A stretch of 64,000 nt of DNA from Pedobacter montanisoli (GCF_022809115.1 NZ_JALGBH010000002.1:1429543-1493542), one strand, 5' to 3'; positions 54,401 through 62,537 are shown, counted from the stretch's first letter. The notes: generated from the sequence alone by a model not told the origin. Program-made: numbers and translations.

Positions 54401-55500
54401 TAGAGCTGTTTTTGTAAGGTATCTATAATATCTTTTTTATAATATTTTACCGAACTAAGAAGAAAGTCGCCTATCAGATCTGATCTTGTACTATAATTAA
54501 ATTTTACTTCTGAAAACTTAGAGTAAATTCCTTGTAAAATTACTCCTTTTGTACTCAGATTATTAGGGCAAATCTGGCTTTCATTACGTTGAGGACAATT
54601 ATCGCCAGCACAACTCTGAAGCAGGGTAGTTGATGGAGTTCTAATTAATGTTTCACTAATATCTGCATAATAATCATAAGTACAACTGCTGTACTCAAAG
54701 TCAATATATTCGCCTTTTACACCTTTTATAGCTATTAAATACCATGCAGTAGGTATATATGCATCGTAATTCTTGCCACAATTAAAAGAAGATGTTTTAC
54801 TTTTTTCAGTAGCTTTACTACCTCCAAAGTAATATTGAGTACCTGCAGGATCTGTGATTTTAATAGTCCAGTCTCCGCTGTTATGCCCGTAAAAATTGGT
54901 TTCAATTTTCAACGGTGAAGCGGCAAGCTGCACAACCTCTGTTACATGATTTGGTTTCAGATAAAACTTACCTGAATAACCATTAAAATTAAAACTAAAC
55001 AGGTCTGATTGTGTATCATACGCACCTCTTGTAGCACTATCTAAATAATTATAACTATCCTGACTAAAGTTACCTTCTCTGAAATTTGCCGGAGCAGTAA
55101 GCATTTTATATAATTCATCTGCTTTGTCCATTACCGTTCGTGTAACAGCCCCACCAGCCTCCAAATTCCAGCTCATACCCACACGAGTTGCAATCTGATT
55201 TACTTTTATGCCATTTCCCGAATTATAAGATAAACTTATGGGCAGTTCTATTGTACCAACTTTAAGTTTTGAAAGAGGAATAGCGGTTTGAAAACCACCT
55301 GTAGAAGCATTTATTGATAATCCGCTATATTTAGTTAACTCATAAGCATTGGGGGCAGGCGAAAGAACAGCTGTTAAAGCAGGTGCATTAATAGATTGCT
55401 GCCCGCCTCCCTGTGTAAAGCCAACTTTGCATACCAATATACAGCAGAAAATTAAAATAGCTTTCTTAACAAAACTATTTGCTTTTAAATAAAGGGTCAT
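51499..55500 (-). CDS. Large exported SpvB/TcB-like protein with YD repeat and DUF5977
   Basis: The 1333-residue protein has a signal peptide (VKKAILIFCCILVCKVGFTQ). Its N-terminal region reads YELTKYSGLSINASTGGFQT, IPLSKLKVGTIELPISLSYN, SGNGIKV and GMSWNLEAGGAVTR. This is like the SpvB/TcB start, in which IPLP, LSYNSG and GWSL pieces occur in the same order. Later parts are beta-rich, with a clear YD repeat near 1110-1140 (DEKGFTTSYEYDVYGRLINI). A DUF5977 module lies at about 1160-1205 (KFTKQCTIGQGSEETYVV, LSQADADNQALADIIANGQ, TYANLNG), then a C-terminal domain. It lies 11 bases before the RHS toxin gene, so both are one operon and may form a joint shell. Confidence 0.85.
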   Translation of the reverse strand: MTLYLKANSFVKKAILIFCCILVCKVGFTQGGGQQSINAPALTAVLSPAPNAYELTKYSGLSINASTGGFQTAIPLSKLKVGTIELPISLSYNSGNGIKVNQIATRVGMSWNLEAGGAVTRTVMDKADELYKMLTAPANFREGNFSQDSYNYLDSATRGAYDTQSDLFSFNFNGYSGKFYLKPNHVTEVVQLAASPLKIETNFYGHNSGDWTIKITDPAGTQYYFGGSKATEKSKTSSFNCGKNYDAYIPTAWYLIAIKGVKGEYIDFEYSSCTYDYYADISETLIRTPSTTLLQSCAGDNCPQRNESQICPNNLSTKGVILQGIYSKFSEVKFNYSTRSDLIGDFLLSSVKYYKKDIIDTLQKQLYNNYDLEYVYSSNSDYYNFMGNGYYLNDRAFLNKVTRSLPGITPQEYKISYYNINSLPSRLSFAQDYWGYFNGKNNTHLIPTGKAEHSALFGVLADRSPNGSVSYYGLMSKIVYPGGGTDSLEYEPNTIFENRYFPASSNMVNQRVQGTGTKDPVFYTLSFSLDEARNVNFNLSCSYSGIGVNDLIHQYSALEIRDANYNLVYNYALKIDTSYSGSITLPSGSYTLKWVSYGQAAVGDLSFIYQPEGYYAWGNYEVGGVRVKRNITISTIGSVLKKKMIYASLENQNQSSGKIRSYVNTGLYYSNLRDAKVCYVLGYPITVFCDYRIAYSKPINDLSYPSGTHIYYSDVIELKDDSWDYGGKSRHFLGGEGLNAQILFGNNTMFAVPISNSSYEIGLENIEKDFITTGSLGGNYTYKTVKEIRKNFIIDTRVNEEASNYVIKSNYTPAITYNPPDETQFAPFDVQMFNHRAIWIYVDTVTTTEYDLEGNNPIQTQQFYTYNNIKHYQPNEISYVNSLGDVRTEIKKYPHEMYALTSQPVYQQLIQQNRITVPLVNTFKNNLTHIQTDSLVYGQWSGNIYEPQNIYFRTQNNTAEPFITYHAYDTKGHLLSQSRTNGLKYVYLYGYREELPIVQVQNAAINEIFFENFEDNSTAALLKGHTGLRYYAGSYQVNWAKPNNKDYQISYFYLSGDKWYYKVIPYTYGMVLSDGSGIDDIAVYPVDAYIKSFTYDPVFGVTGIVDEKGFTTSYEYDVYGRLINIKDHNGYIVKNYVYNETGEPYVIYYNTLKSQKFTKQCTIGQGSEETYVVSAGKYSSTLSQADADNQALADIIANGQTYANLNGICTMPKISLVYTNSTKINPSTSQRSGGVQTLIFKDTSNNVVYTFTEAQLVAGASIDAGTYNLQIDTYGTIAGFPNFYGWNNFKLIDSLNNVLNTIYHNGASSYTQNGVSISGSKFTIMIDWIDTIE

Positions 55501-55522
55501 TCTTAAAATTTGCTTGGTTGTG

Positions 55523-55530
55523 CAAAGCTA
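55523..55530 (-). promoter_or_regulatory. Candidate -7 promoter box for the RHS operon
   Basis: On the minus strand TAGCTTTG matches TAnnTTTG about 22 bases before the ATG at 55500. No good TTTG -33 box is seen at the usual distance. Confidence 0.4.
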
Positions 55531-55704
55531 AAATTATTCTTTTTAGTTTTATTATGATTACTCGCTGTAAAATTTATTCTTTCAATAACCTTAAACTATT
55601 TTTGAAAAATTTATTCATCATACAATATACCTCAATGGTAGTCTTATACCGCAATCTTCTTATATTTACAAAAACTAAAGCTCACCCCTATCGGTTACAT
55701 AAAT

Positions 55705-56994
55705 ATGGAAAACAGCAGAAAAAAAATCGTAATTGTTGGCGGAGGATTTGGGGGGATAGAACTGGCTAAAAAGCTTAAAAATACAAATGTAGATGTACTC
55801 ATTTTAGACAAGCACAATTACCATACCTTTCAACCTCTTTTATACCAGGTAGCCACAGGCGGTTTAGAAGCAGATTCAATCGCTTTTCCTATCAGAAAAA
55901 TCTTTAAGGGACAAAAGAACTTTAAATTCAGAGTAACCGAGGTTCAAAAAATAGATACTGAAAAAAACAGATTAAATACCACCATTGGCAATATTGACTA
56001 TGATTACCTAGTCATAGCTACCGGCTCAACCAGCAACTTTTTTGGGCAGAGTGAAATAGAATACAATGCCATGCCCATGAAATCCATACCCGAAGCCTTA
56101 AATCTTCGCAGTATGATTTTACAAAATCTGGAGGCCGCATTAATTGCTGAAACACCAGAGCAAGAAGCTGCTTTGCTAAATTTCGTAGTAGTTGGCGGAG
56201 GCCCCACAGGAGTAGAAACTGCTGGCGCAATTGCCGAGCTTAAAAAACATGTTTTACGAAATGATTACCCTGAGCTAGATCTCAAAAAAGTAAACATTTA
56301 TCTGGTAGAAGGCTCTCCTGCCCTCTTATCGGCCATGTCTGTTCAGGCACAGGAAAAATCCAGGCAGTTTCTGGAAGAAATGGGCGTTACGGTTTATACC
56401 GAAACCCGTGTACAATCTTATGATGGAAAAACATTGGTGTTGGGCGAAGGAAAACAGATTCATTCATCAACAGTAATCTGGAGTGCAGGTGTAAAAGGTG
56501 CAATTATAGAAGGCTTAAATCCCGATGCTATAGTTAGAGGCAACAGAATTAAAGTAGATGTAACCAATAAGGTAGAAGGCTATGAAAATATTTTTGCCAT
56601 TGGCGACGTAGCCGCAATGATTACTGACCAAACCCCTAACGGACATCCCGGCGTAGCTCCTGCCGCCATACAGCAGGGCAAACAACTGGCTCAAAATCTT
56701 TTAGCGATATTGGAAAATAAACCAACTAAAGCATTTGAATATTTTGACAAAGGCTCTATGGCAACGGTTGGCCGTAACCGTGCAGTAGTAGACATTAAGA
56801 AAGTACGTTTTCAAGGTGTATTTGCATGGTTTGCATGGATGTTTGTGCATTTGATGACCCTTGTGGGTTTCAGAAACAAGCTTGTAGTCTTTGTAAACTG
56901 GGTTTGGAGTTATTTTAGCTACGACAGGGGCACACGCTTAATTATACGTCCGTATAAAAAGAAAAATTTAGAAAACACTTCGAATGATATATAA
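55705..56994 (+). CDS. ndh: Type II NADH dehydrogenase
   Basis: The 429-residue flavoprotein has two Rossmann motifs, VIVGGGFGGIELAKKL (10-25) for FAD and VVVGGGPTGVETAGAIAEL (near 160-178) for NADH. It also has the family segments HTFQPLLYQVATGG and FAIGDVAAM. The C-terminal part (FAWFAWMFVHLMTLVGFRNKL) is hydrophobic and anchors the protein at the inner membrane. It passes electrons from NADH to quinone without pumping protons. The product starts MENSRKKIVIVGGG. Its end overlaps the start of mgsA by 11 bases. Confidence 0.93.
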   Translation: MENSRKKIVIVGGGFGGIELAKKLKNTNVDVLILDKHNYHTFQPLLYQVATGGLEADSIAFPIRKIFKGQKNFKFRVTEVQKIDTEKNRLNTTIGNIDYDYLVIATGSTSNFFGQSEIEYNAMPMKSIPEALNLRSMILQNLEAALIAETPEQEAALLNFVVVGGGPTGVETAGAIAELKKHVLRNDYPELDLKKVNIYLVEGSPALLSAMSVQAQEKSRQFLEEMGVTVYTETRVQSYDGKTLVLGEGKQIHSSTVIWSAGVKGAIIEGLNPDAIVRGNRIKVDVTNKVEGYENIFAIGDVAAMITDQTPNGHPGVAPAAIQQGKQLAQNLLAILENKPTKAFEYFDKGSMATVGRNRAVVDIKKVRFQGVFAWFAWMFVHLMTLVGFRNKLVVFVNWVWSYFSYDRGTRLIIRPYKKKNLENTSNDI

Positions 56995-57433
56995 AGAACT
57001 CTCAGCACGCAAAACCATTGCTTTAGTTGCGCATGATCATAAAAAGGATGATTTATTACGGTGGGTAGATAAGCACCGAGACCTGTTAAAAGATCATGAC
57101 CTGATCGCTACCGGAACTACTGGAAAACTGGTTGAGCAGAGTTTAAATTTACCTGTACAGAAATTACTTAGCGGCCCATTAGGCGGCGATCAGCAAATTG
57201 GGGCACTCATTGCCGAAAGTAAAATAGACGTTTTGATTTTCTTTTGGGACCCTATGGAAGCGCAGCCACATGATCCTGATGTAAAAGCCTTGTTAAGAGT
57301 AGGTATTGTCTGGAATATACCTATGGCCTGCGATGTGGCTACTGCCGATTTCATTATGTCATCGCCATTTATGCAAAATACCTATAAAGCAGAACTTACA
57401 GATTATGACGCCTATAAAAACAGAAAATTATAA
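56984..57433 (+). CDS. mgsA: Methylglyoxal synthase
   Basis: MgsA converts dihydroxyacetone phosphate to methylglyoxal and phosphate, bypassing lower glycolysis when phosphate is short. The 149-residue protein begins with the family pattern KTIALVAHDHKK (catalytic region), DLIATGTTGKL (phosphate site), LSGPLGGDQQIGALI with its catalytic aspartate, and FFWDPMEAQPHDPDVKALLR. All are intact. It overlaps ndh before it and the lyase gene after it, so the three are translated from one message. Confidence 0.96.
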   Translation: MIYKELSARKTIALVAHDHKKDDLLRWVDKHRDLLKDHDLIATGTTGKLVEQSLNLPVQKLLSGPLGGDQQIGALIAESKIDVLIFFWDPMEAQPHDPDVKALLRVGIVWNIPMACDVATADFIMSSPFMQNTYKAELTDYDAYKNRKL

Positions 57434-58283
57434 TTCTATTAAGCTAATTGAATGCCCTCGTGATGCTATGCAGGGTTTACATAACTGGGTACCTACGCAA
57501 ACCAAGGCCGAGTACATCAACCTGTTGTTAAAAGCAGGGTTTGATACTTTAGATTTCGGAAGTTTCGTTTCTCCCAAAGCCATTCCGCAAATGCGTGATA
57601 CCAGAGAAGTTTTGGAGCTTCTTGATTTAGACAACACACAAACAAAATTACTGGCTATTGTAGCGAATTTAAGAGGTGTTGAAGATGCGGTACAACATCC
57701 TGAAATTAGTTATTTAGGCTTTCCTTTTTCCATATCAGAAACTTTTCAGCAACGCAACACCAACAGTAGCATAACGCAGTCTCTCGTTACGGTAGAAGAA
57801 ATGCTTAACCTTTGCCATAAGCACCATAAAACAGCTGTGGTATATTTATCAATGGGTTTCGGTAATCCTTACGGCGATGAGTGGAATATTGAGATTGTAG
57901 AAAAATGGACTGATATCCTTGTCAGCAAAGGTGCGCAGATTCTTTCACTGGCCGATACAGTTGGCGTATCTACCCCTGAAAAAATAACACATATTTTACC
58001 TCCTCTGATCAAAAGATTTGATCGTACAGAAATAGGTGTTCATTTGCACAGTACACCGCAAACGCGGATAGAAAAAATTAACGCAGCCTATATGGCGGGC
58101 TGTAAGCGTTTTGACAGTGCATTAAAAGGATACGGCGGTTGTCCTATGGCTAAGGATGATCTTACCGGCAATATTGCAACCGAAGATGTAATCTATTATC
58201 TGGAAGAAAAAAAAGAAGTACTCCAACTTGATCATGTGTACTTATCTAAAGCCATAGCTTTTACCGGACAGATATTTATGTAG
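57405..58283 (+). CDS. Hydroxymethylglutaryl-CoA lyase-like enzyme
   Basis: From ATG at 57405 the product has about 292 residues and a DRE-TIM barrel. KLIECPRDAMQG corresponds to the catalytic ER-D-x-QG segment, GFDTLDFGSFVSPKAIPQM is an HMG-CoA lyase signature, VHLHST gives the metal-binding histidines, and GYGGCPMAKDDLTGN matches the GCPYA cysteine motif. It should split HMG-CoA to acetoacetate and acetyl-CoA in leucine breakdown. A related substrate cannot be excluded. The chosen start overlaps mgsA by 29 bases; an earlier in-frame ATG at 57306 would extend far into mgsA and is unlikely. Confidence 0.88.
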   Translation: MTPIKTENYNSIKLIECPRDAMQGLHNWVPTQTKAEYINLLLKAGFDTLDFGSFVSPKAIPQMRDTREVLELLDLDNTQTKLLAIVANLRGVEDAVQHPEISYLGFPFSISETFQQRNTNSSITQSLVTVEEMLNLCHKHHKTAVVYLSMGFGNPYGDEWNIEIVEKWTDILVSKGAQILSLADTVGVSTPEKITHILPPLIKRFDRTEIGVHLHSTPQTRIEKINAAYMAGCKRFDSALKGYGGCPMAKDDLTGNIATEDVIYYLEEKKEVLQLDHVYLSKAIAFTGQIFM

Positions 58284-58285
58284 CT

Positions 58286-59080
58286 TTACAGCAGTTTCAG
58301 GTATTTAAGTGCTTTGTAAACCCCATCTTCATCAGCAGAGTGAGTTACATAATTGGCAGCTTGCTTAACATCTGTACTGGCTGTTCCCATTGCAACACCA
58401 AAACCACAACCTGCAAGCATGGGCTTATCATTTCCTCCATCGCCAAAAGCTAGGGTCTTGCTAAGATCTATGCCAAAACGTTCGGCCATTTTAGCAACTC
58501 CAGCCATTTTGTTTAAACCTTTGGGATTAATATCTGCAAAATAAGGCATCCATCTTGAGCTTTCTACATTACGCATTACCGTATTTACCACAAAATGCTC
58601 TTTATCCTCATCAACAAAAATATTAAGCTGTGTAATATCATCTGTACGCAATAACGAAGGATCAGCAATTTCCGGAACAGGAATATTTAAAAAATTAAAA
58701 GCCTGTTCTGCATAATCATTTACATGGTTAATAGAAAAATGCCCTAGTTTCATAATAGAAAAAGCCAATTTTTCCTGTACTGAATACTCAATAAGCTGCT
58801 TTACATCCCATTCATCAATATAAGAAATATGAAAAATATCGCGTTTATCATCAGCACAGATTACGCCATTATTAAAGATATAGCCATCAAATTCCAGTTC
58901 CTGTAAAGCTGGAAAACCATCCAGACTACGTCCTGTAGCTATAAATATTTTAATGCCTTTCTTTTTTAAAGCATGTAATGAACGCATCGTAGATGAACTG
59001 ATCTGATGTGTATCAAAGCCTTGTAAAGTTCCGTCAAAATCAAAAAAAACTGCTTCAGTCTGATGTAGAGGTTCATGCAT
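58286..59080 (-). CDS. HAD family phosphatase (Cof type, IIB)
   Basis: From MHEPLHQTEAV (ATG at 59080; another at 59101 adds seven residues) the product has about 264 residues. It has motif I FFDFDGTL, motif II FIATGRS, a long C2-type cap between, and motif III/IV AFGDGGNDKPMLAGCGFGVAMG. These are the signs of Cof-type phosphatases, which act on sugar phosphates, flavin phosphates or pyridoxal phosphate. The substrate is not readable. It ends two bases from the convergent lyase gene. Confidence 0.92.
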   Translation of the reverse strand: MHEPLHQTEAVFFDFDGTLQGFDTHQISSSTMRSLHALKKKGIKIFIATGRSLDGFPALQELEFDGYIFNNGVICADDKRDIFHISYIDEWDVKQLIEYSVQEKLAFSIMKLGHFSINHVNDYAEQAFNFLNIPVPEIADPSLLRTDDITQLNIFVDEDKEHFVVNTVMRNVESSRWMPYFADINPKGLNKMAGVAKMAERFGIDLSKTLAFGDGGNDKPMLAGCGFGVAMGTASTDVKQAANYVTHSADEDGVYKALKYLKLL

Positions 59081-59138
59081 GTTAAGGGTAAAAATACACA
59101 ATGTGATTGCAAATAGCTAACATCTGAACAGATTAAAA

Positions 59139-59190
59139 ACAGAGAAGTCCAAATCTTATCAAGGAGATAACAGTATCTGTGCTTCTCTGT
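59139..59190. other. Inverted repeat with nested stem in a gene-free stretch
   Basis: ACAGAGAAG (59139-59147) pairs with CTTCTCTGT (59182-59190), and inside TTATC pairs with GATAA around an AAGGA loop. It lies in the 337-base stretch 59081-59417 between two minus-strand genes, where I see no gene. It may be a terminator of the upstream gene, a leader structure of the HAD gene, or a small RNA. Confidence 0.4.
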
Positions 59191-59417
59191 AAACAGGCGT
59201 CCAAACTTAAAAATAATCGGTACAGTAAAACAGAGCCCTTAATTTTAAAAAAAATTAAATATCCGGAACAGAGATATAAGTACTCTGATATACTTTTAAT
59301 TAATAATGTGATTTTTTAAGAAGAGGCATCTTTTTCAGTTGATCTGAATTTAAAGATAAGTGCCTGGAATTTATATAGCGTTAAAGATAAAAGCGAAAAT
59401 TACGGGTTCTGCAGGTA

Positions 59418-60251
59418 TTATTTATAAGTATCTATAATATACTGGGTAGCGGGCTTTAAAACTTCTTCGGGGTGTACAGGATGTCTACCTTTTGCTGTAA
59501 AAAACTCAACCTCATCATTTATTTTTGAGTACCAGACCTTACCTATAGAATAATTGGTAAGCGTATCTGTAACTGTAATCTTTTTAAAATGAACCATTTT
59601 TTGTGGATCCATAGCAATCATTTTTACACCTTCAATGCGTTCATTACACAGTATCGGCTTATAACGATCTGTTTCCCAATACATACATTGCTGGCCCTCA
59701 TTAACATGAACATAAAAACCACCTACCACAACTGAAGTTAACGAACACAATGACATGGAGCCGGCCATCTTAAATTTCCTGATCTTTCTTTTGATCCATT
59801 CTTTGTCATAAACTTCATCTCCAAAATCATCCTCTTCTTCGCCAAATCTTTCCCTCAATGCTTCTGCATGCTTATTTGCCCGTTTTTCATTCAGGCGATT
59901 TCGCCAGAACGCATAAGGTCTGGGTTTAAAATCTATGAGCCAAGCCAGCAATTCCACATTCTTCTCATCAGGATTATAGGTTTTACCCTTAATAAAGTTG
60001 ATCAGAGGCCTGAACTTGTCAATGTCAACGTGAGCAATAATGCTTTCATAATCTTTAGCCTCACCTTTAGCACCAAAAAATAACCTTAAGGTATCATCAT
60101 CTTTTTGGTCACTCCTTTCATTAATTACAATAAGACATTCTTCTCTCATTTTAGCGGCAGAAGGTTTAATTAAATTAAGTGAAAGCTTCTGTTCATACTG
60201 CCTTCTCTCGTAGGCCAGTTTTACCTGTTTTTTATACTTCTCAAACATCAT
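59418..60251 (-). CDS. Hypothetical protein
   Basis: A 277-residue protein. The N-terminal half is highly charged and helical (MFEKYKKQVKLAYERRQYEQ and the NEKRANKHAEALRERFGEEEDD stretch). A moderately hydrophobic stretch follows near 165-182 (MAGSMSLCSLTSVVVGGFYV), then a beta-rich end (YIIDTYK). The hydrophobic stretch could be one membrane helix or a buried strand. I recognise no family and no catalytic motif. It is flanked by long non-coding stretches and stands alone on the minus strand, divergent from the small secreted peptide gene. Confidence 0.75.
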   Translation of the reverse strand: MMFEKYKKQVKLAYERRQYEQKLSLNLIKPSAAKMREECLIVINERSDQKDDDTLRLFFGAKGEAKDYESIIAHVDIDKFRPLINFIKGKTYNPDEKNVELLAWLIDFKPRPYAFWRNRLNEKRANKHAEALRERFGEEEDDFGDEVYDKEWIKRKIRKFKMAGSMSLCSLTSVVVGGFYVHVNEGQQCMYWETDRYKPILCNERIEGVKMIAMDPQKMVHFKKITVTDTLTNYSIGKVWYSKINDEVEFFTAKGRHPVHPEEVLKPATQYIIDTYK

Positions 60252-60373
60252 AATTTAGAATTTTAATGTAAAATTAAACGGTTTTCCTGAATACTTCCGG
60301 CATTTCCTGAATCTCTGTTGAATTACAGGAATTCATTGATAACAAACATTTTAAGCCCATAAATTTGTTTCGT

Positions 60374-60427
60374 AAATCGGTTTAAGCGTCTATTAGCTAC
60401 AGACGCAAGTGCACTAAAAACCGATTT
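60374..60427. other. Nested inverted repeat, candidate structured element
   Basis: AAATCGGTTT (60374-60383) pairs with AAACCGATTT (60418-60427), and inside GCGTCT (60386-60391) pairs with AGACGC (60401-60406). It lies in the 357-base stretch 60252-60608, which carries no gene that I can support. Confidence 0.45.
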
Positions 60428-60515
60428 TAAGAAAGAGAAAAAATGGCGTTGGTAAATGGTTTGGGAAGATATTTATAAGCTCCGTTTTTTCTCCACTACC
60501 CTTCCCTTATAAAAA

Positions 60516-60537
60516 ATATAAGAAGCGCTTCTTATAT
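60516..60537. repeat. Perfect 22-base palindrome upstream of the small peptide gene
   Basis: ATATAAGAAGC is followed directly by its reverse complement GCTTCTTATAT. It is 71 bases ahead of the peptide start and could be an operator for a dimeric regulator or a hairpin. Confidence 0.6.
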
Positions 60538-60608
60538 GAATTGTAGCACTACCTCCGATCTGTTTCGCTGGCAACTACAGGATTTATTCATTATTAAATT
60601 TTAAGAAA

Positions 60609-60791
60609 ATGTTACAATTAATCATCGCCATTTTATTGGGATTGGCATCCCCTTCATATAACGGTCAAACCGTAAACAGTACTAATGATACCACCATAAC
60701 CAATTGCGGCGAAGAAGATCCGGGAAATACAAACAATACCGGAGCTGATGGAACAGGTGGTCAAACTAGTCAAACTCCTCCAAAACCATAA
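60609..60791 (+). CDS. Small secreted peptide
   Basis: The 60-residue product starts MLQLIIAILLGLASPSYNG, a signal peptide with a likely cut near SYNG or GQT. The mature part of about 40 residues is rich in Asn, Thr, Gly and Pro with a single cysteine (TITNCGEEDPG, GTGGQTSQTPPKP). It is followed at once by a very strong hairpin and then, 76 bases later, by a TPR sensor kinase gene in the same direction. It may be a signal peptide for that kinase or a short surface peptide. No family is recognised. Confidence 0.6.
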   Translation: MLQLIIAILLGLASPSYNGQTVNSTNDTTITNCGEEDPGNTNNTGADGTGGQTSQTPPKP

Positions 60792-60796
60792 AAAAC

Positions 60797-60833
60797 AATA
60801 AATTAAGGCAGGTGTTACCTGCCTTAATTTATT
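60797..60833 (+). terminator. Strong hairpin after the small peptide gene
   Basis: AATAAATTAAGGCAGGT (60797-60813) and ACCTGCCTTAATTTATT (60817-60833) form a perfect 17-base stem with loop GTT. It should stop most transcription from the peptide gene, with partial read-through to the kinase gene possible. Confidence 0.85.
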
Positions 60834-60867
60834 AAATTCAATATTATTTATTTATTTTATAAATTAG

Positions 60868-62526
60868 GTGATTAACAAATCACCATTGAAAAAGTTCACT
60901 ATTCTCATTTTTGCCGTTGTTATTATCGGTTGTTATCAAAAGGGCAAGAAACAGGATGCGGCAAGCAATAACTTGTATTATGATAAGGCCATAGAGTATC
61001 GTGATAACCAAAATCAGGACAGCGCATTTTTGTATTTTTCTAAAGTAACCACTTATAATACTGACAGCCCATTAATAGCTAAAGCTTATGCCAATATGGC
61101 TATTATTCAATGTGATCAGGGTGATTATTTTGGAAGCGAAGAAAGTGCGATAAAGGCTATTAATTATTTTCAAAATGATAACAAATATCTACCCGGTGTA
61201 TATAACAGCATCGCTATAGCAAAGAATAACCTGAAAAACTATAAAGATGCTTTATACTGGTACTCTAAAGCAGTTAGTGTTAGCACAGACAGTTTAAACA
61301 TTTTGCTCTATCAGAATAATATTACGGTAGCACTTATTGACCAGAAAGATTACAAATCAGCCATTAAAATTTTACAAAAACTCCTGATTAACAACACAAT
61401 CAGAAACAACAAATCTAAATTTGCACAGGTATTAGATAATCTTACTTGGGCAAAATGGTTACAAAACCCAGCTTATAATGCAAAGCCAGGCTTAATGCAT
61501 TCATTAAGAATAAGAGAAAAAGAAAATGATTTATGGGGACAGAATGCAAGTTATGCTCATCTTGCTGATTATTATGAAAATCAAAATTTAGATACAGCTT
61601 TATTTTATGCCAATAAAATGTATGAAGTTTCGAAACAGATCAATAGCCCTGACGATCAGCTCCAAGCGCTTCAGAAACTCATAAAATTTAGCCCAACCCA
61701 ACTTACCAAAAAATATTTTGGAATTTACCACAACTTAAACGATAGTCTTCAAACTGCCCGCAATGCAGCTAAAAACCAATTTGCTCTTATACGCTATGAA
61801 ACTGAAAGACACAAAGCCGATATCTTAAAACTGCAAAAAGAAAATACAGATAAGAAATACCAGATATCTGTTTTGATTTTCAGTATACTCCTCTTATCGG
61901 TTACCGGTTTCATTTGGTATAAAAAGAGAAAACAAAGGCTGGAAATGGAAACGCAGAATACGATTAGAGAAAGTCAGTTAAAAACTTCTAAAAAAGTACA
62001 TGATGTGGTAGCCAATGGTCTTTACAGGATCATGTCTAAACTCGAGAATCAGCAATCTGAAGATCATACGCTCATTGATGAAATGGAAGCCCTGTATGAA
62101 AAATCAAGAGATATTTCATACGAACAGTTAGAATATACAGATAAGAATTTTAATGAAAAGATTTCAAATCTCCTCAAATCTTTCGCCACAGAAAATACTA
62201 AGGTATTGATAGTAGGCAATACTACAGATCTGTGGAAGAAAGTTGATGCCACTATTAAATATGAGATTGAGCATATTTTACAGGAACTCATGGTTAACAT
62301 GAAAAAACATAGTAAGGCCACCAATGTGGTTATACGCTTTGAAAATCATCATAATGCTGTACATATCAACTACGCAGATAACGGTATTGGCATTTCAAAG
62401 CAAACAAAATTTAAAAACGGACTCAATAATACGGGAAACCGTATTAAAAGTATTGGCGGAGTCATTAATTTTAATTTGGGAGTTGAAAAAGGCTTAAAAA
62501 TTCAGCTATCATTCCCGCGATTATAA
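60868..62526 (+). CDS. TPR sensor histidine kinase, lipoprotein-type N-terminus
   Basis: The 552-residue protein starts with GTG at 60868. A lipoprotein-like signal (FTILIFAVVIIGC, cysteine near 22) is followed by TPR-like repeats over about 35-300. One membrane helix lies near 331-349 (ISVLIFSILLLSVTGFIWY). A DHp helix of the NarX/DesK type carries KVHDVVANGLYRIM, with the phospho-accepting histidine near 376. An HATPase domain has the N-box ELMVNMKKHSKA and the G-boxes DNGIGI and NTGNRIKSIGG. The TPR part is predicted in the periplasm, so it could bind a peptide. The response regulator gene follows after 11 bases. Confidence 0.88.
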   Translation: MINKSPLKKFTILIFAVVIIGCYQKGKKQDAASNNLYYDKAIEYRDNQNQDSAFLYFSKVTTYNTDSPLIAKAYANMAIIQCDQGDYFGSEESAIKAINYFQNDNKYLPGVYNSIAIAKNNLKNYKDALYWYSKAVSVSTDSLNILLYQNNITVALIDQKDYKSAIKILQKLLINNTIRNNKSKFAQVLDNLTWAKWLQNPAYNAKPGLMHSLRIREKENDLWGQNASYAHLADYYENQNLDTALFYANKMYEVSKQINSPDDQLQALQKLIKFSPTQLTKKYFGIYHNLNDSLQTARNAAKNQFALIRYETERHKADILKLQKENTDKKYQISVLIFSILLLSVTGFIWYKKRKQRLEMETQNTIRESQLKTSKKVHDVVANGLYRIMSKLENQQSEDHTLIDEMEALYEKSRDISYEQLEYTDKNFNEKISNLLKSFATENTKVLIVGNTTDLWKKVDATIKYEIEHILQELMVNMKKHSKATNVVIRFENHHNAVHINYADNGIGISKQTKFKNGLNNTGNRIKSIGGVINFNLGVEKGLKIQLSFPRL

Positions 62527-62537
62527 GATTTAAAATA

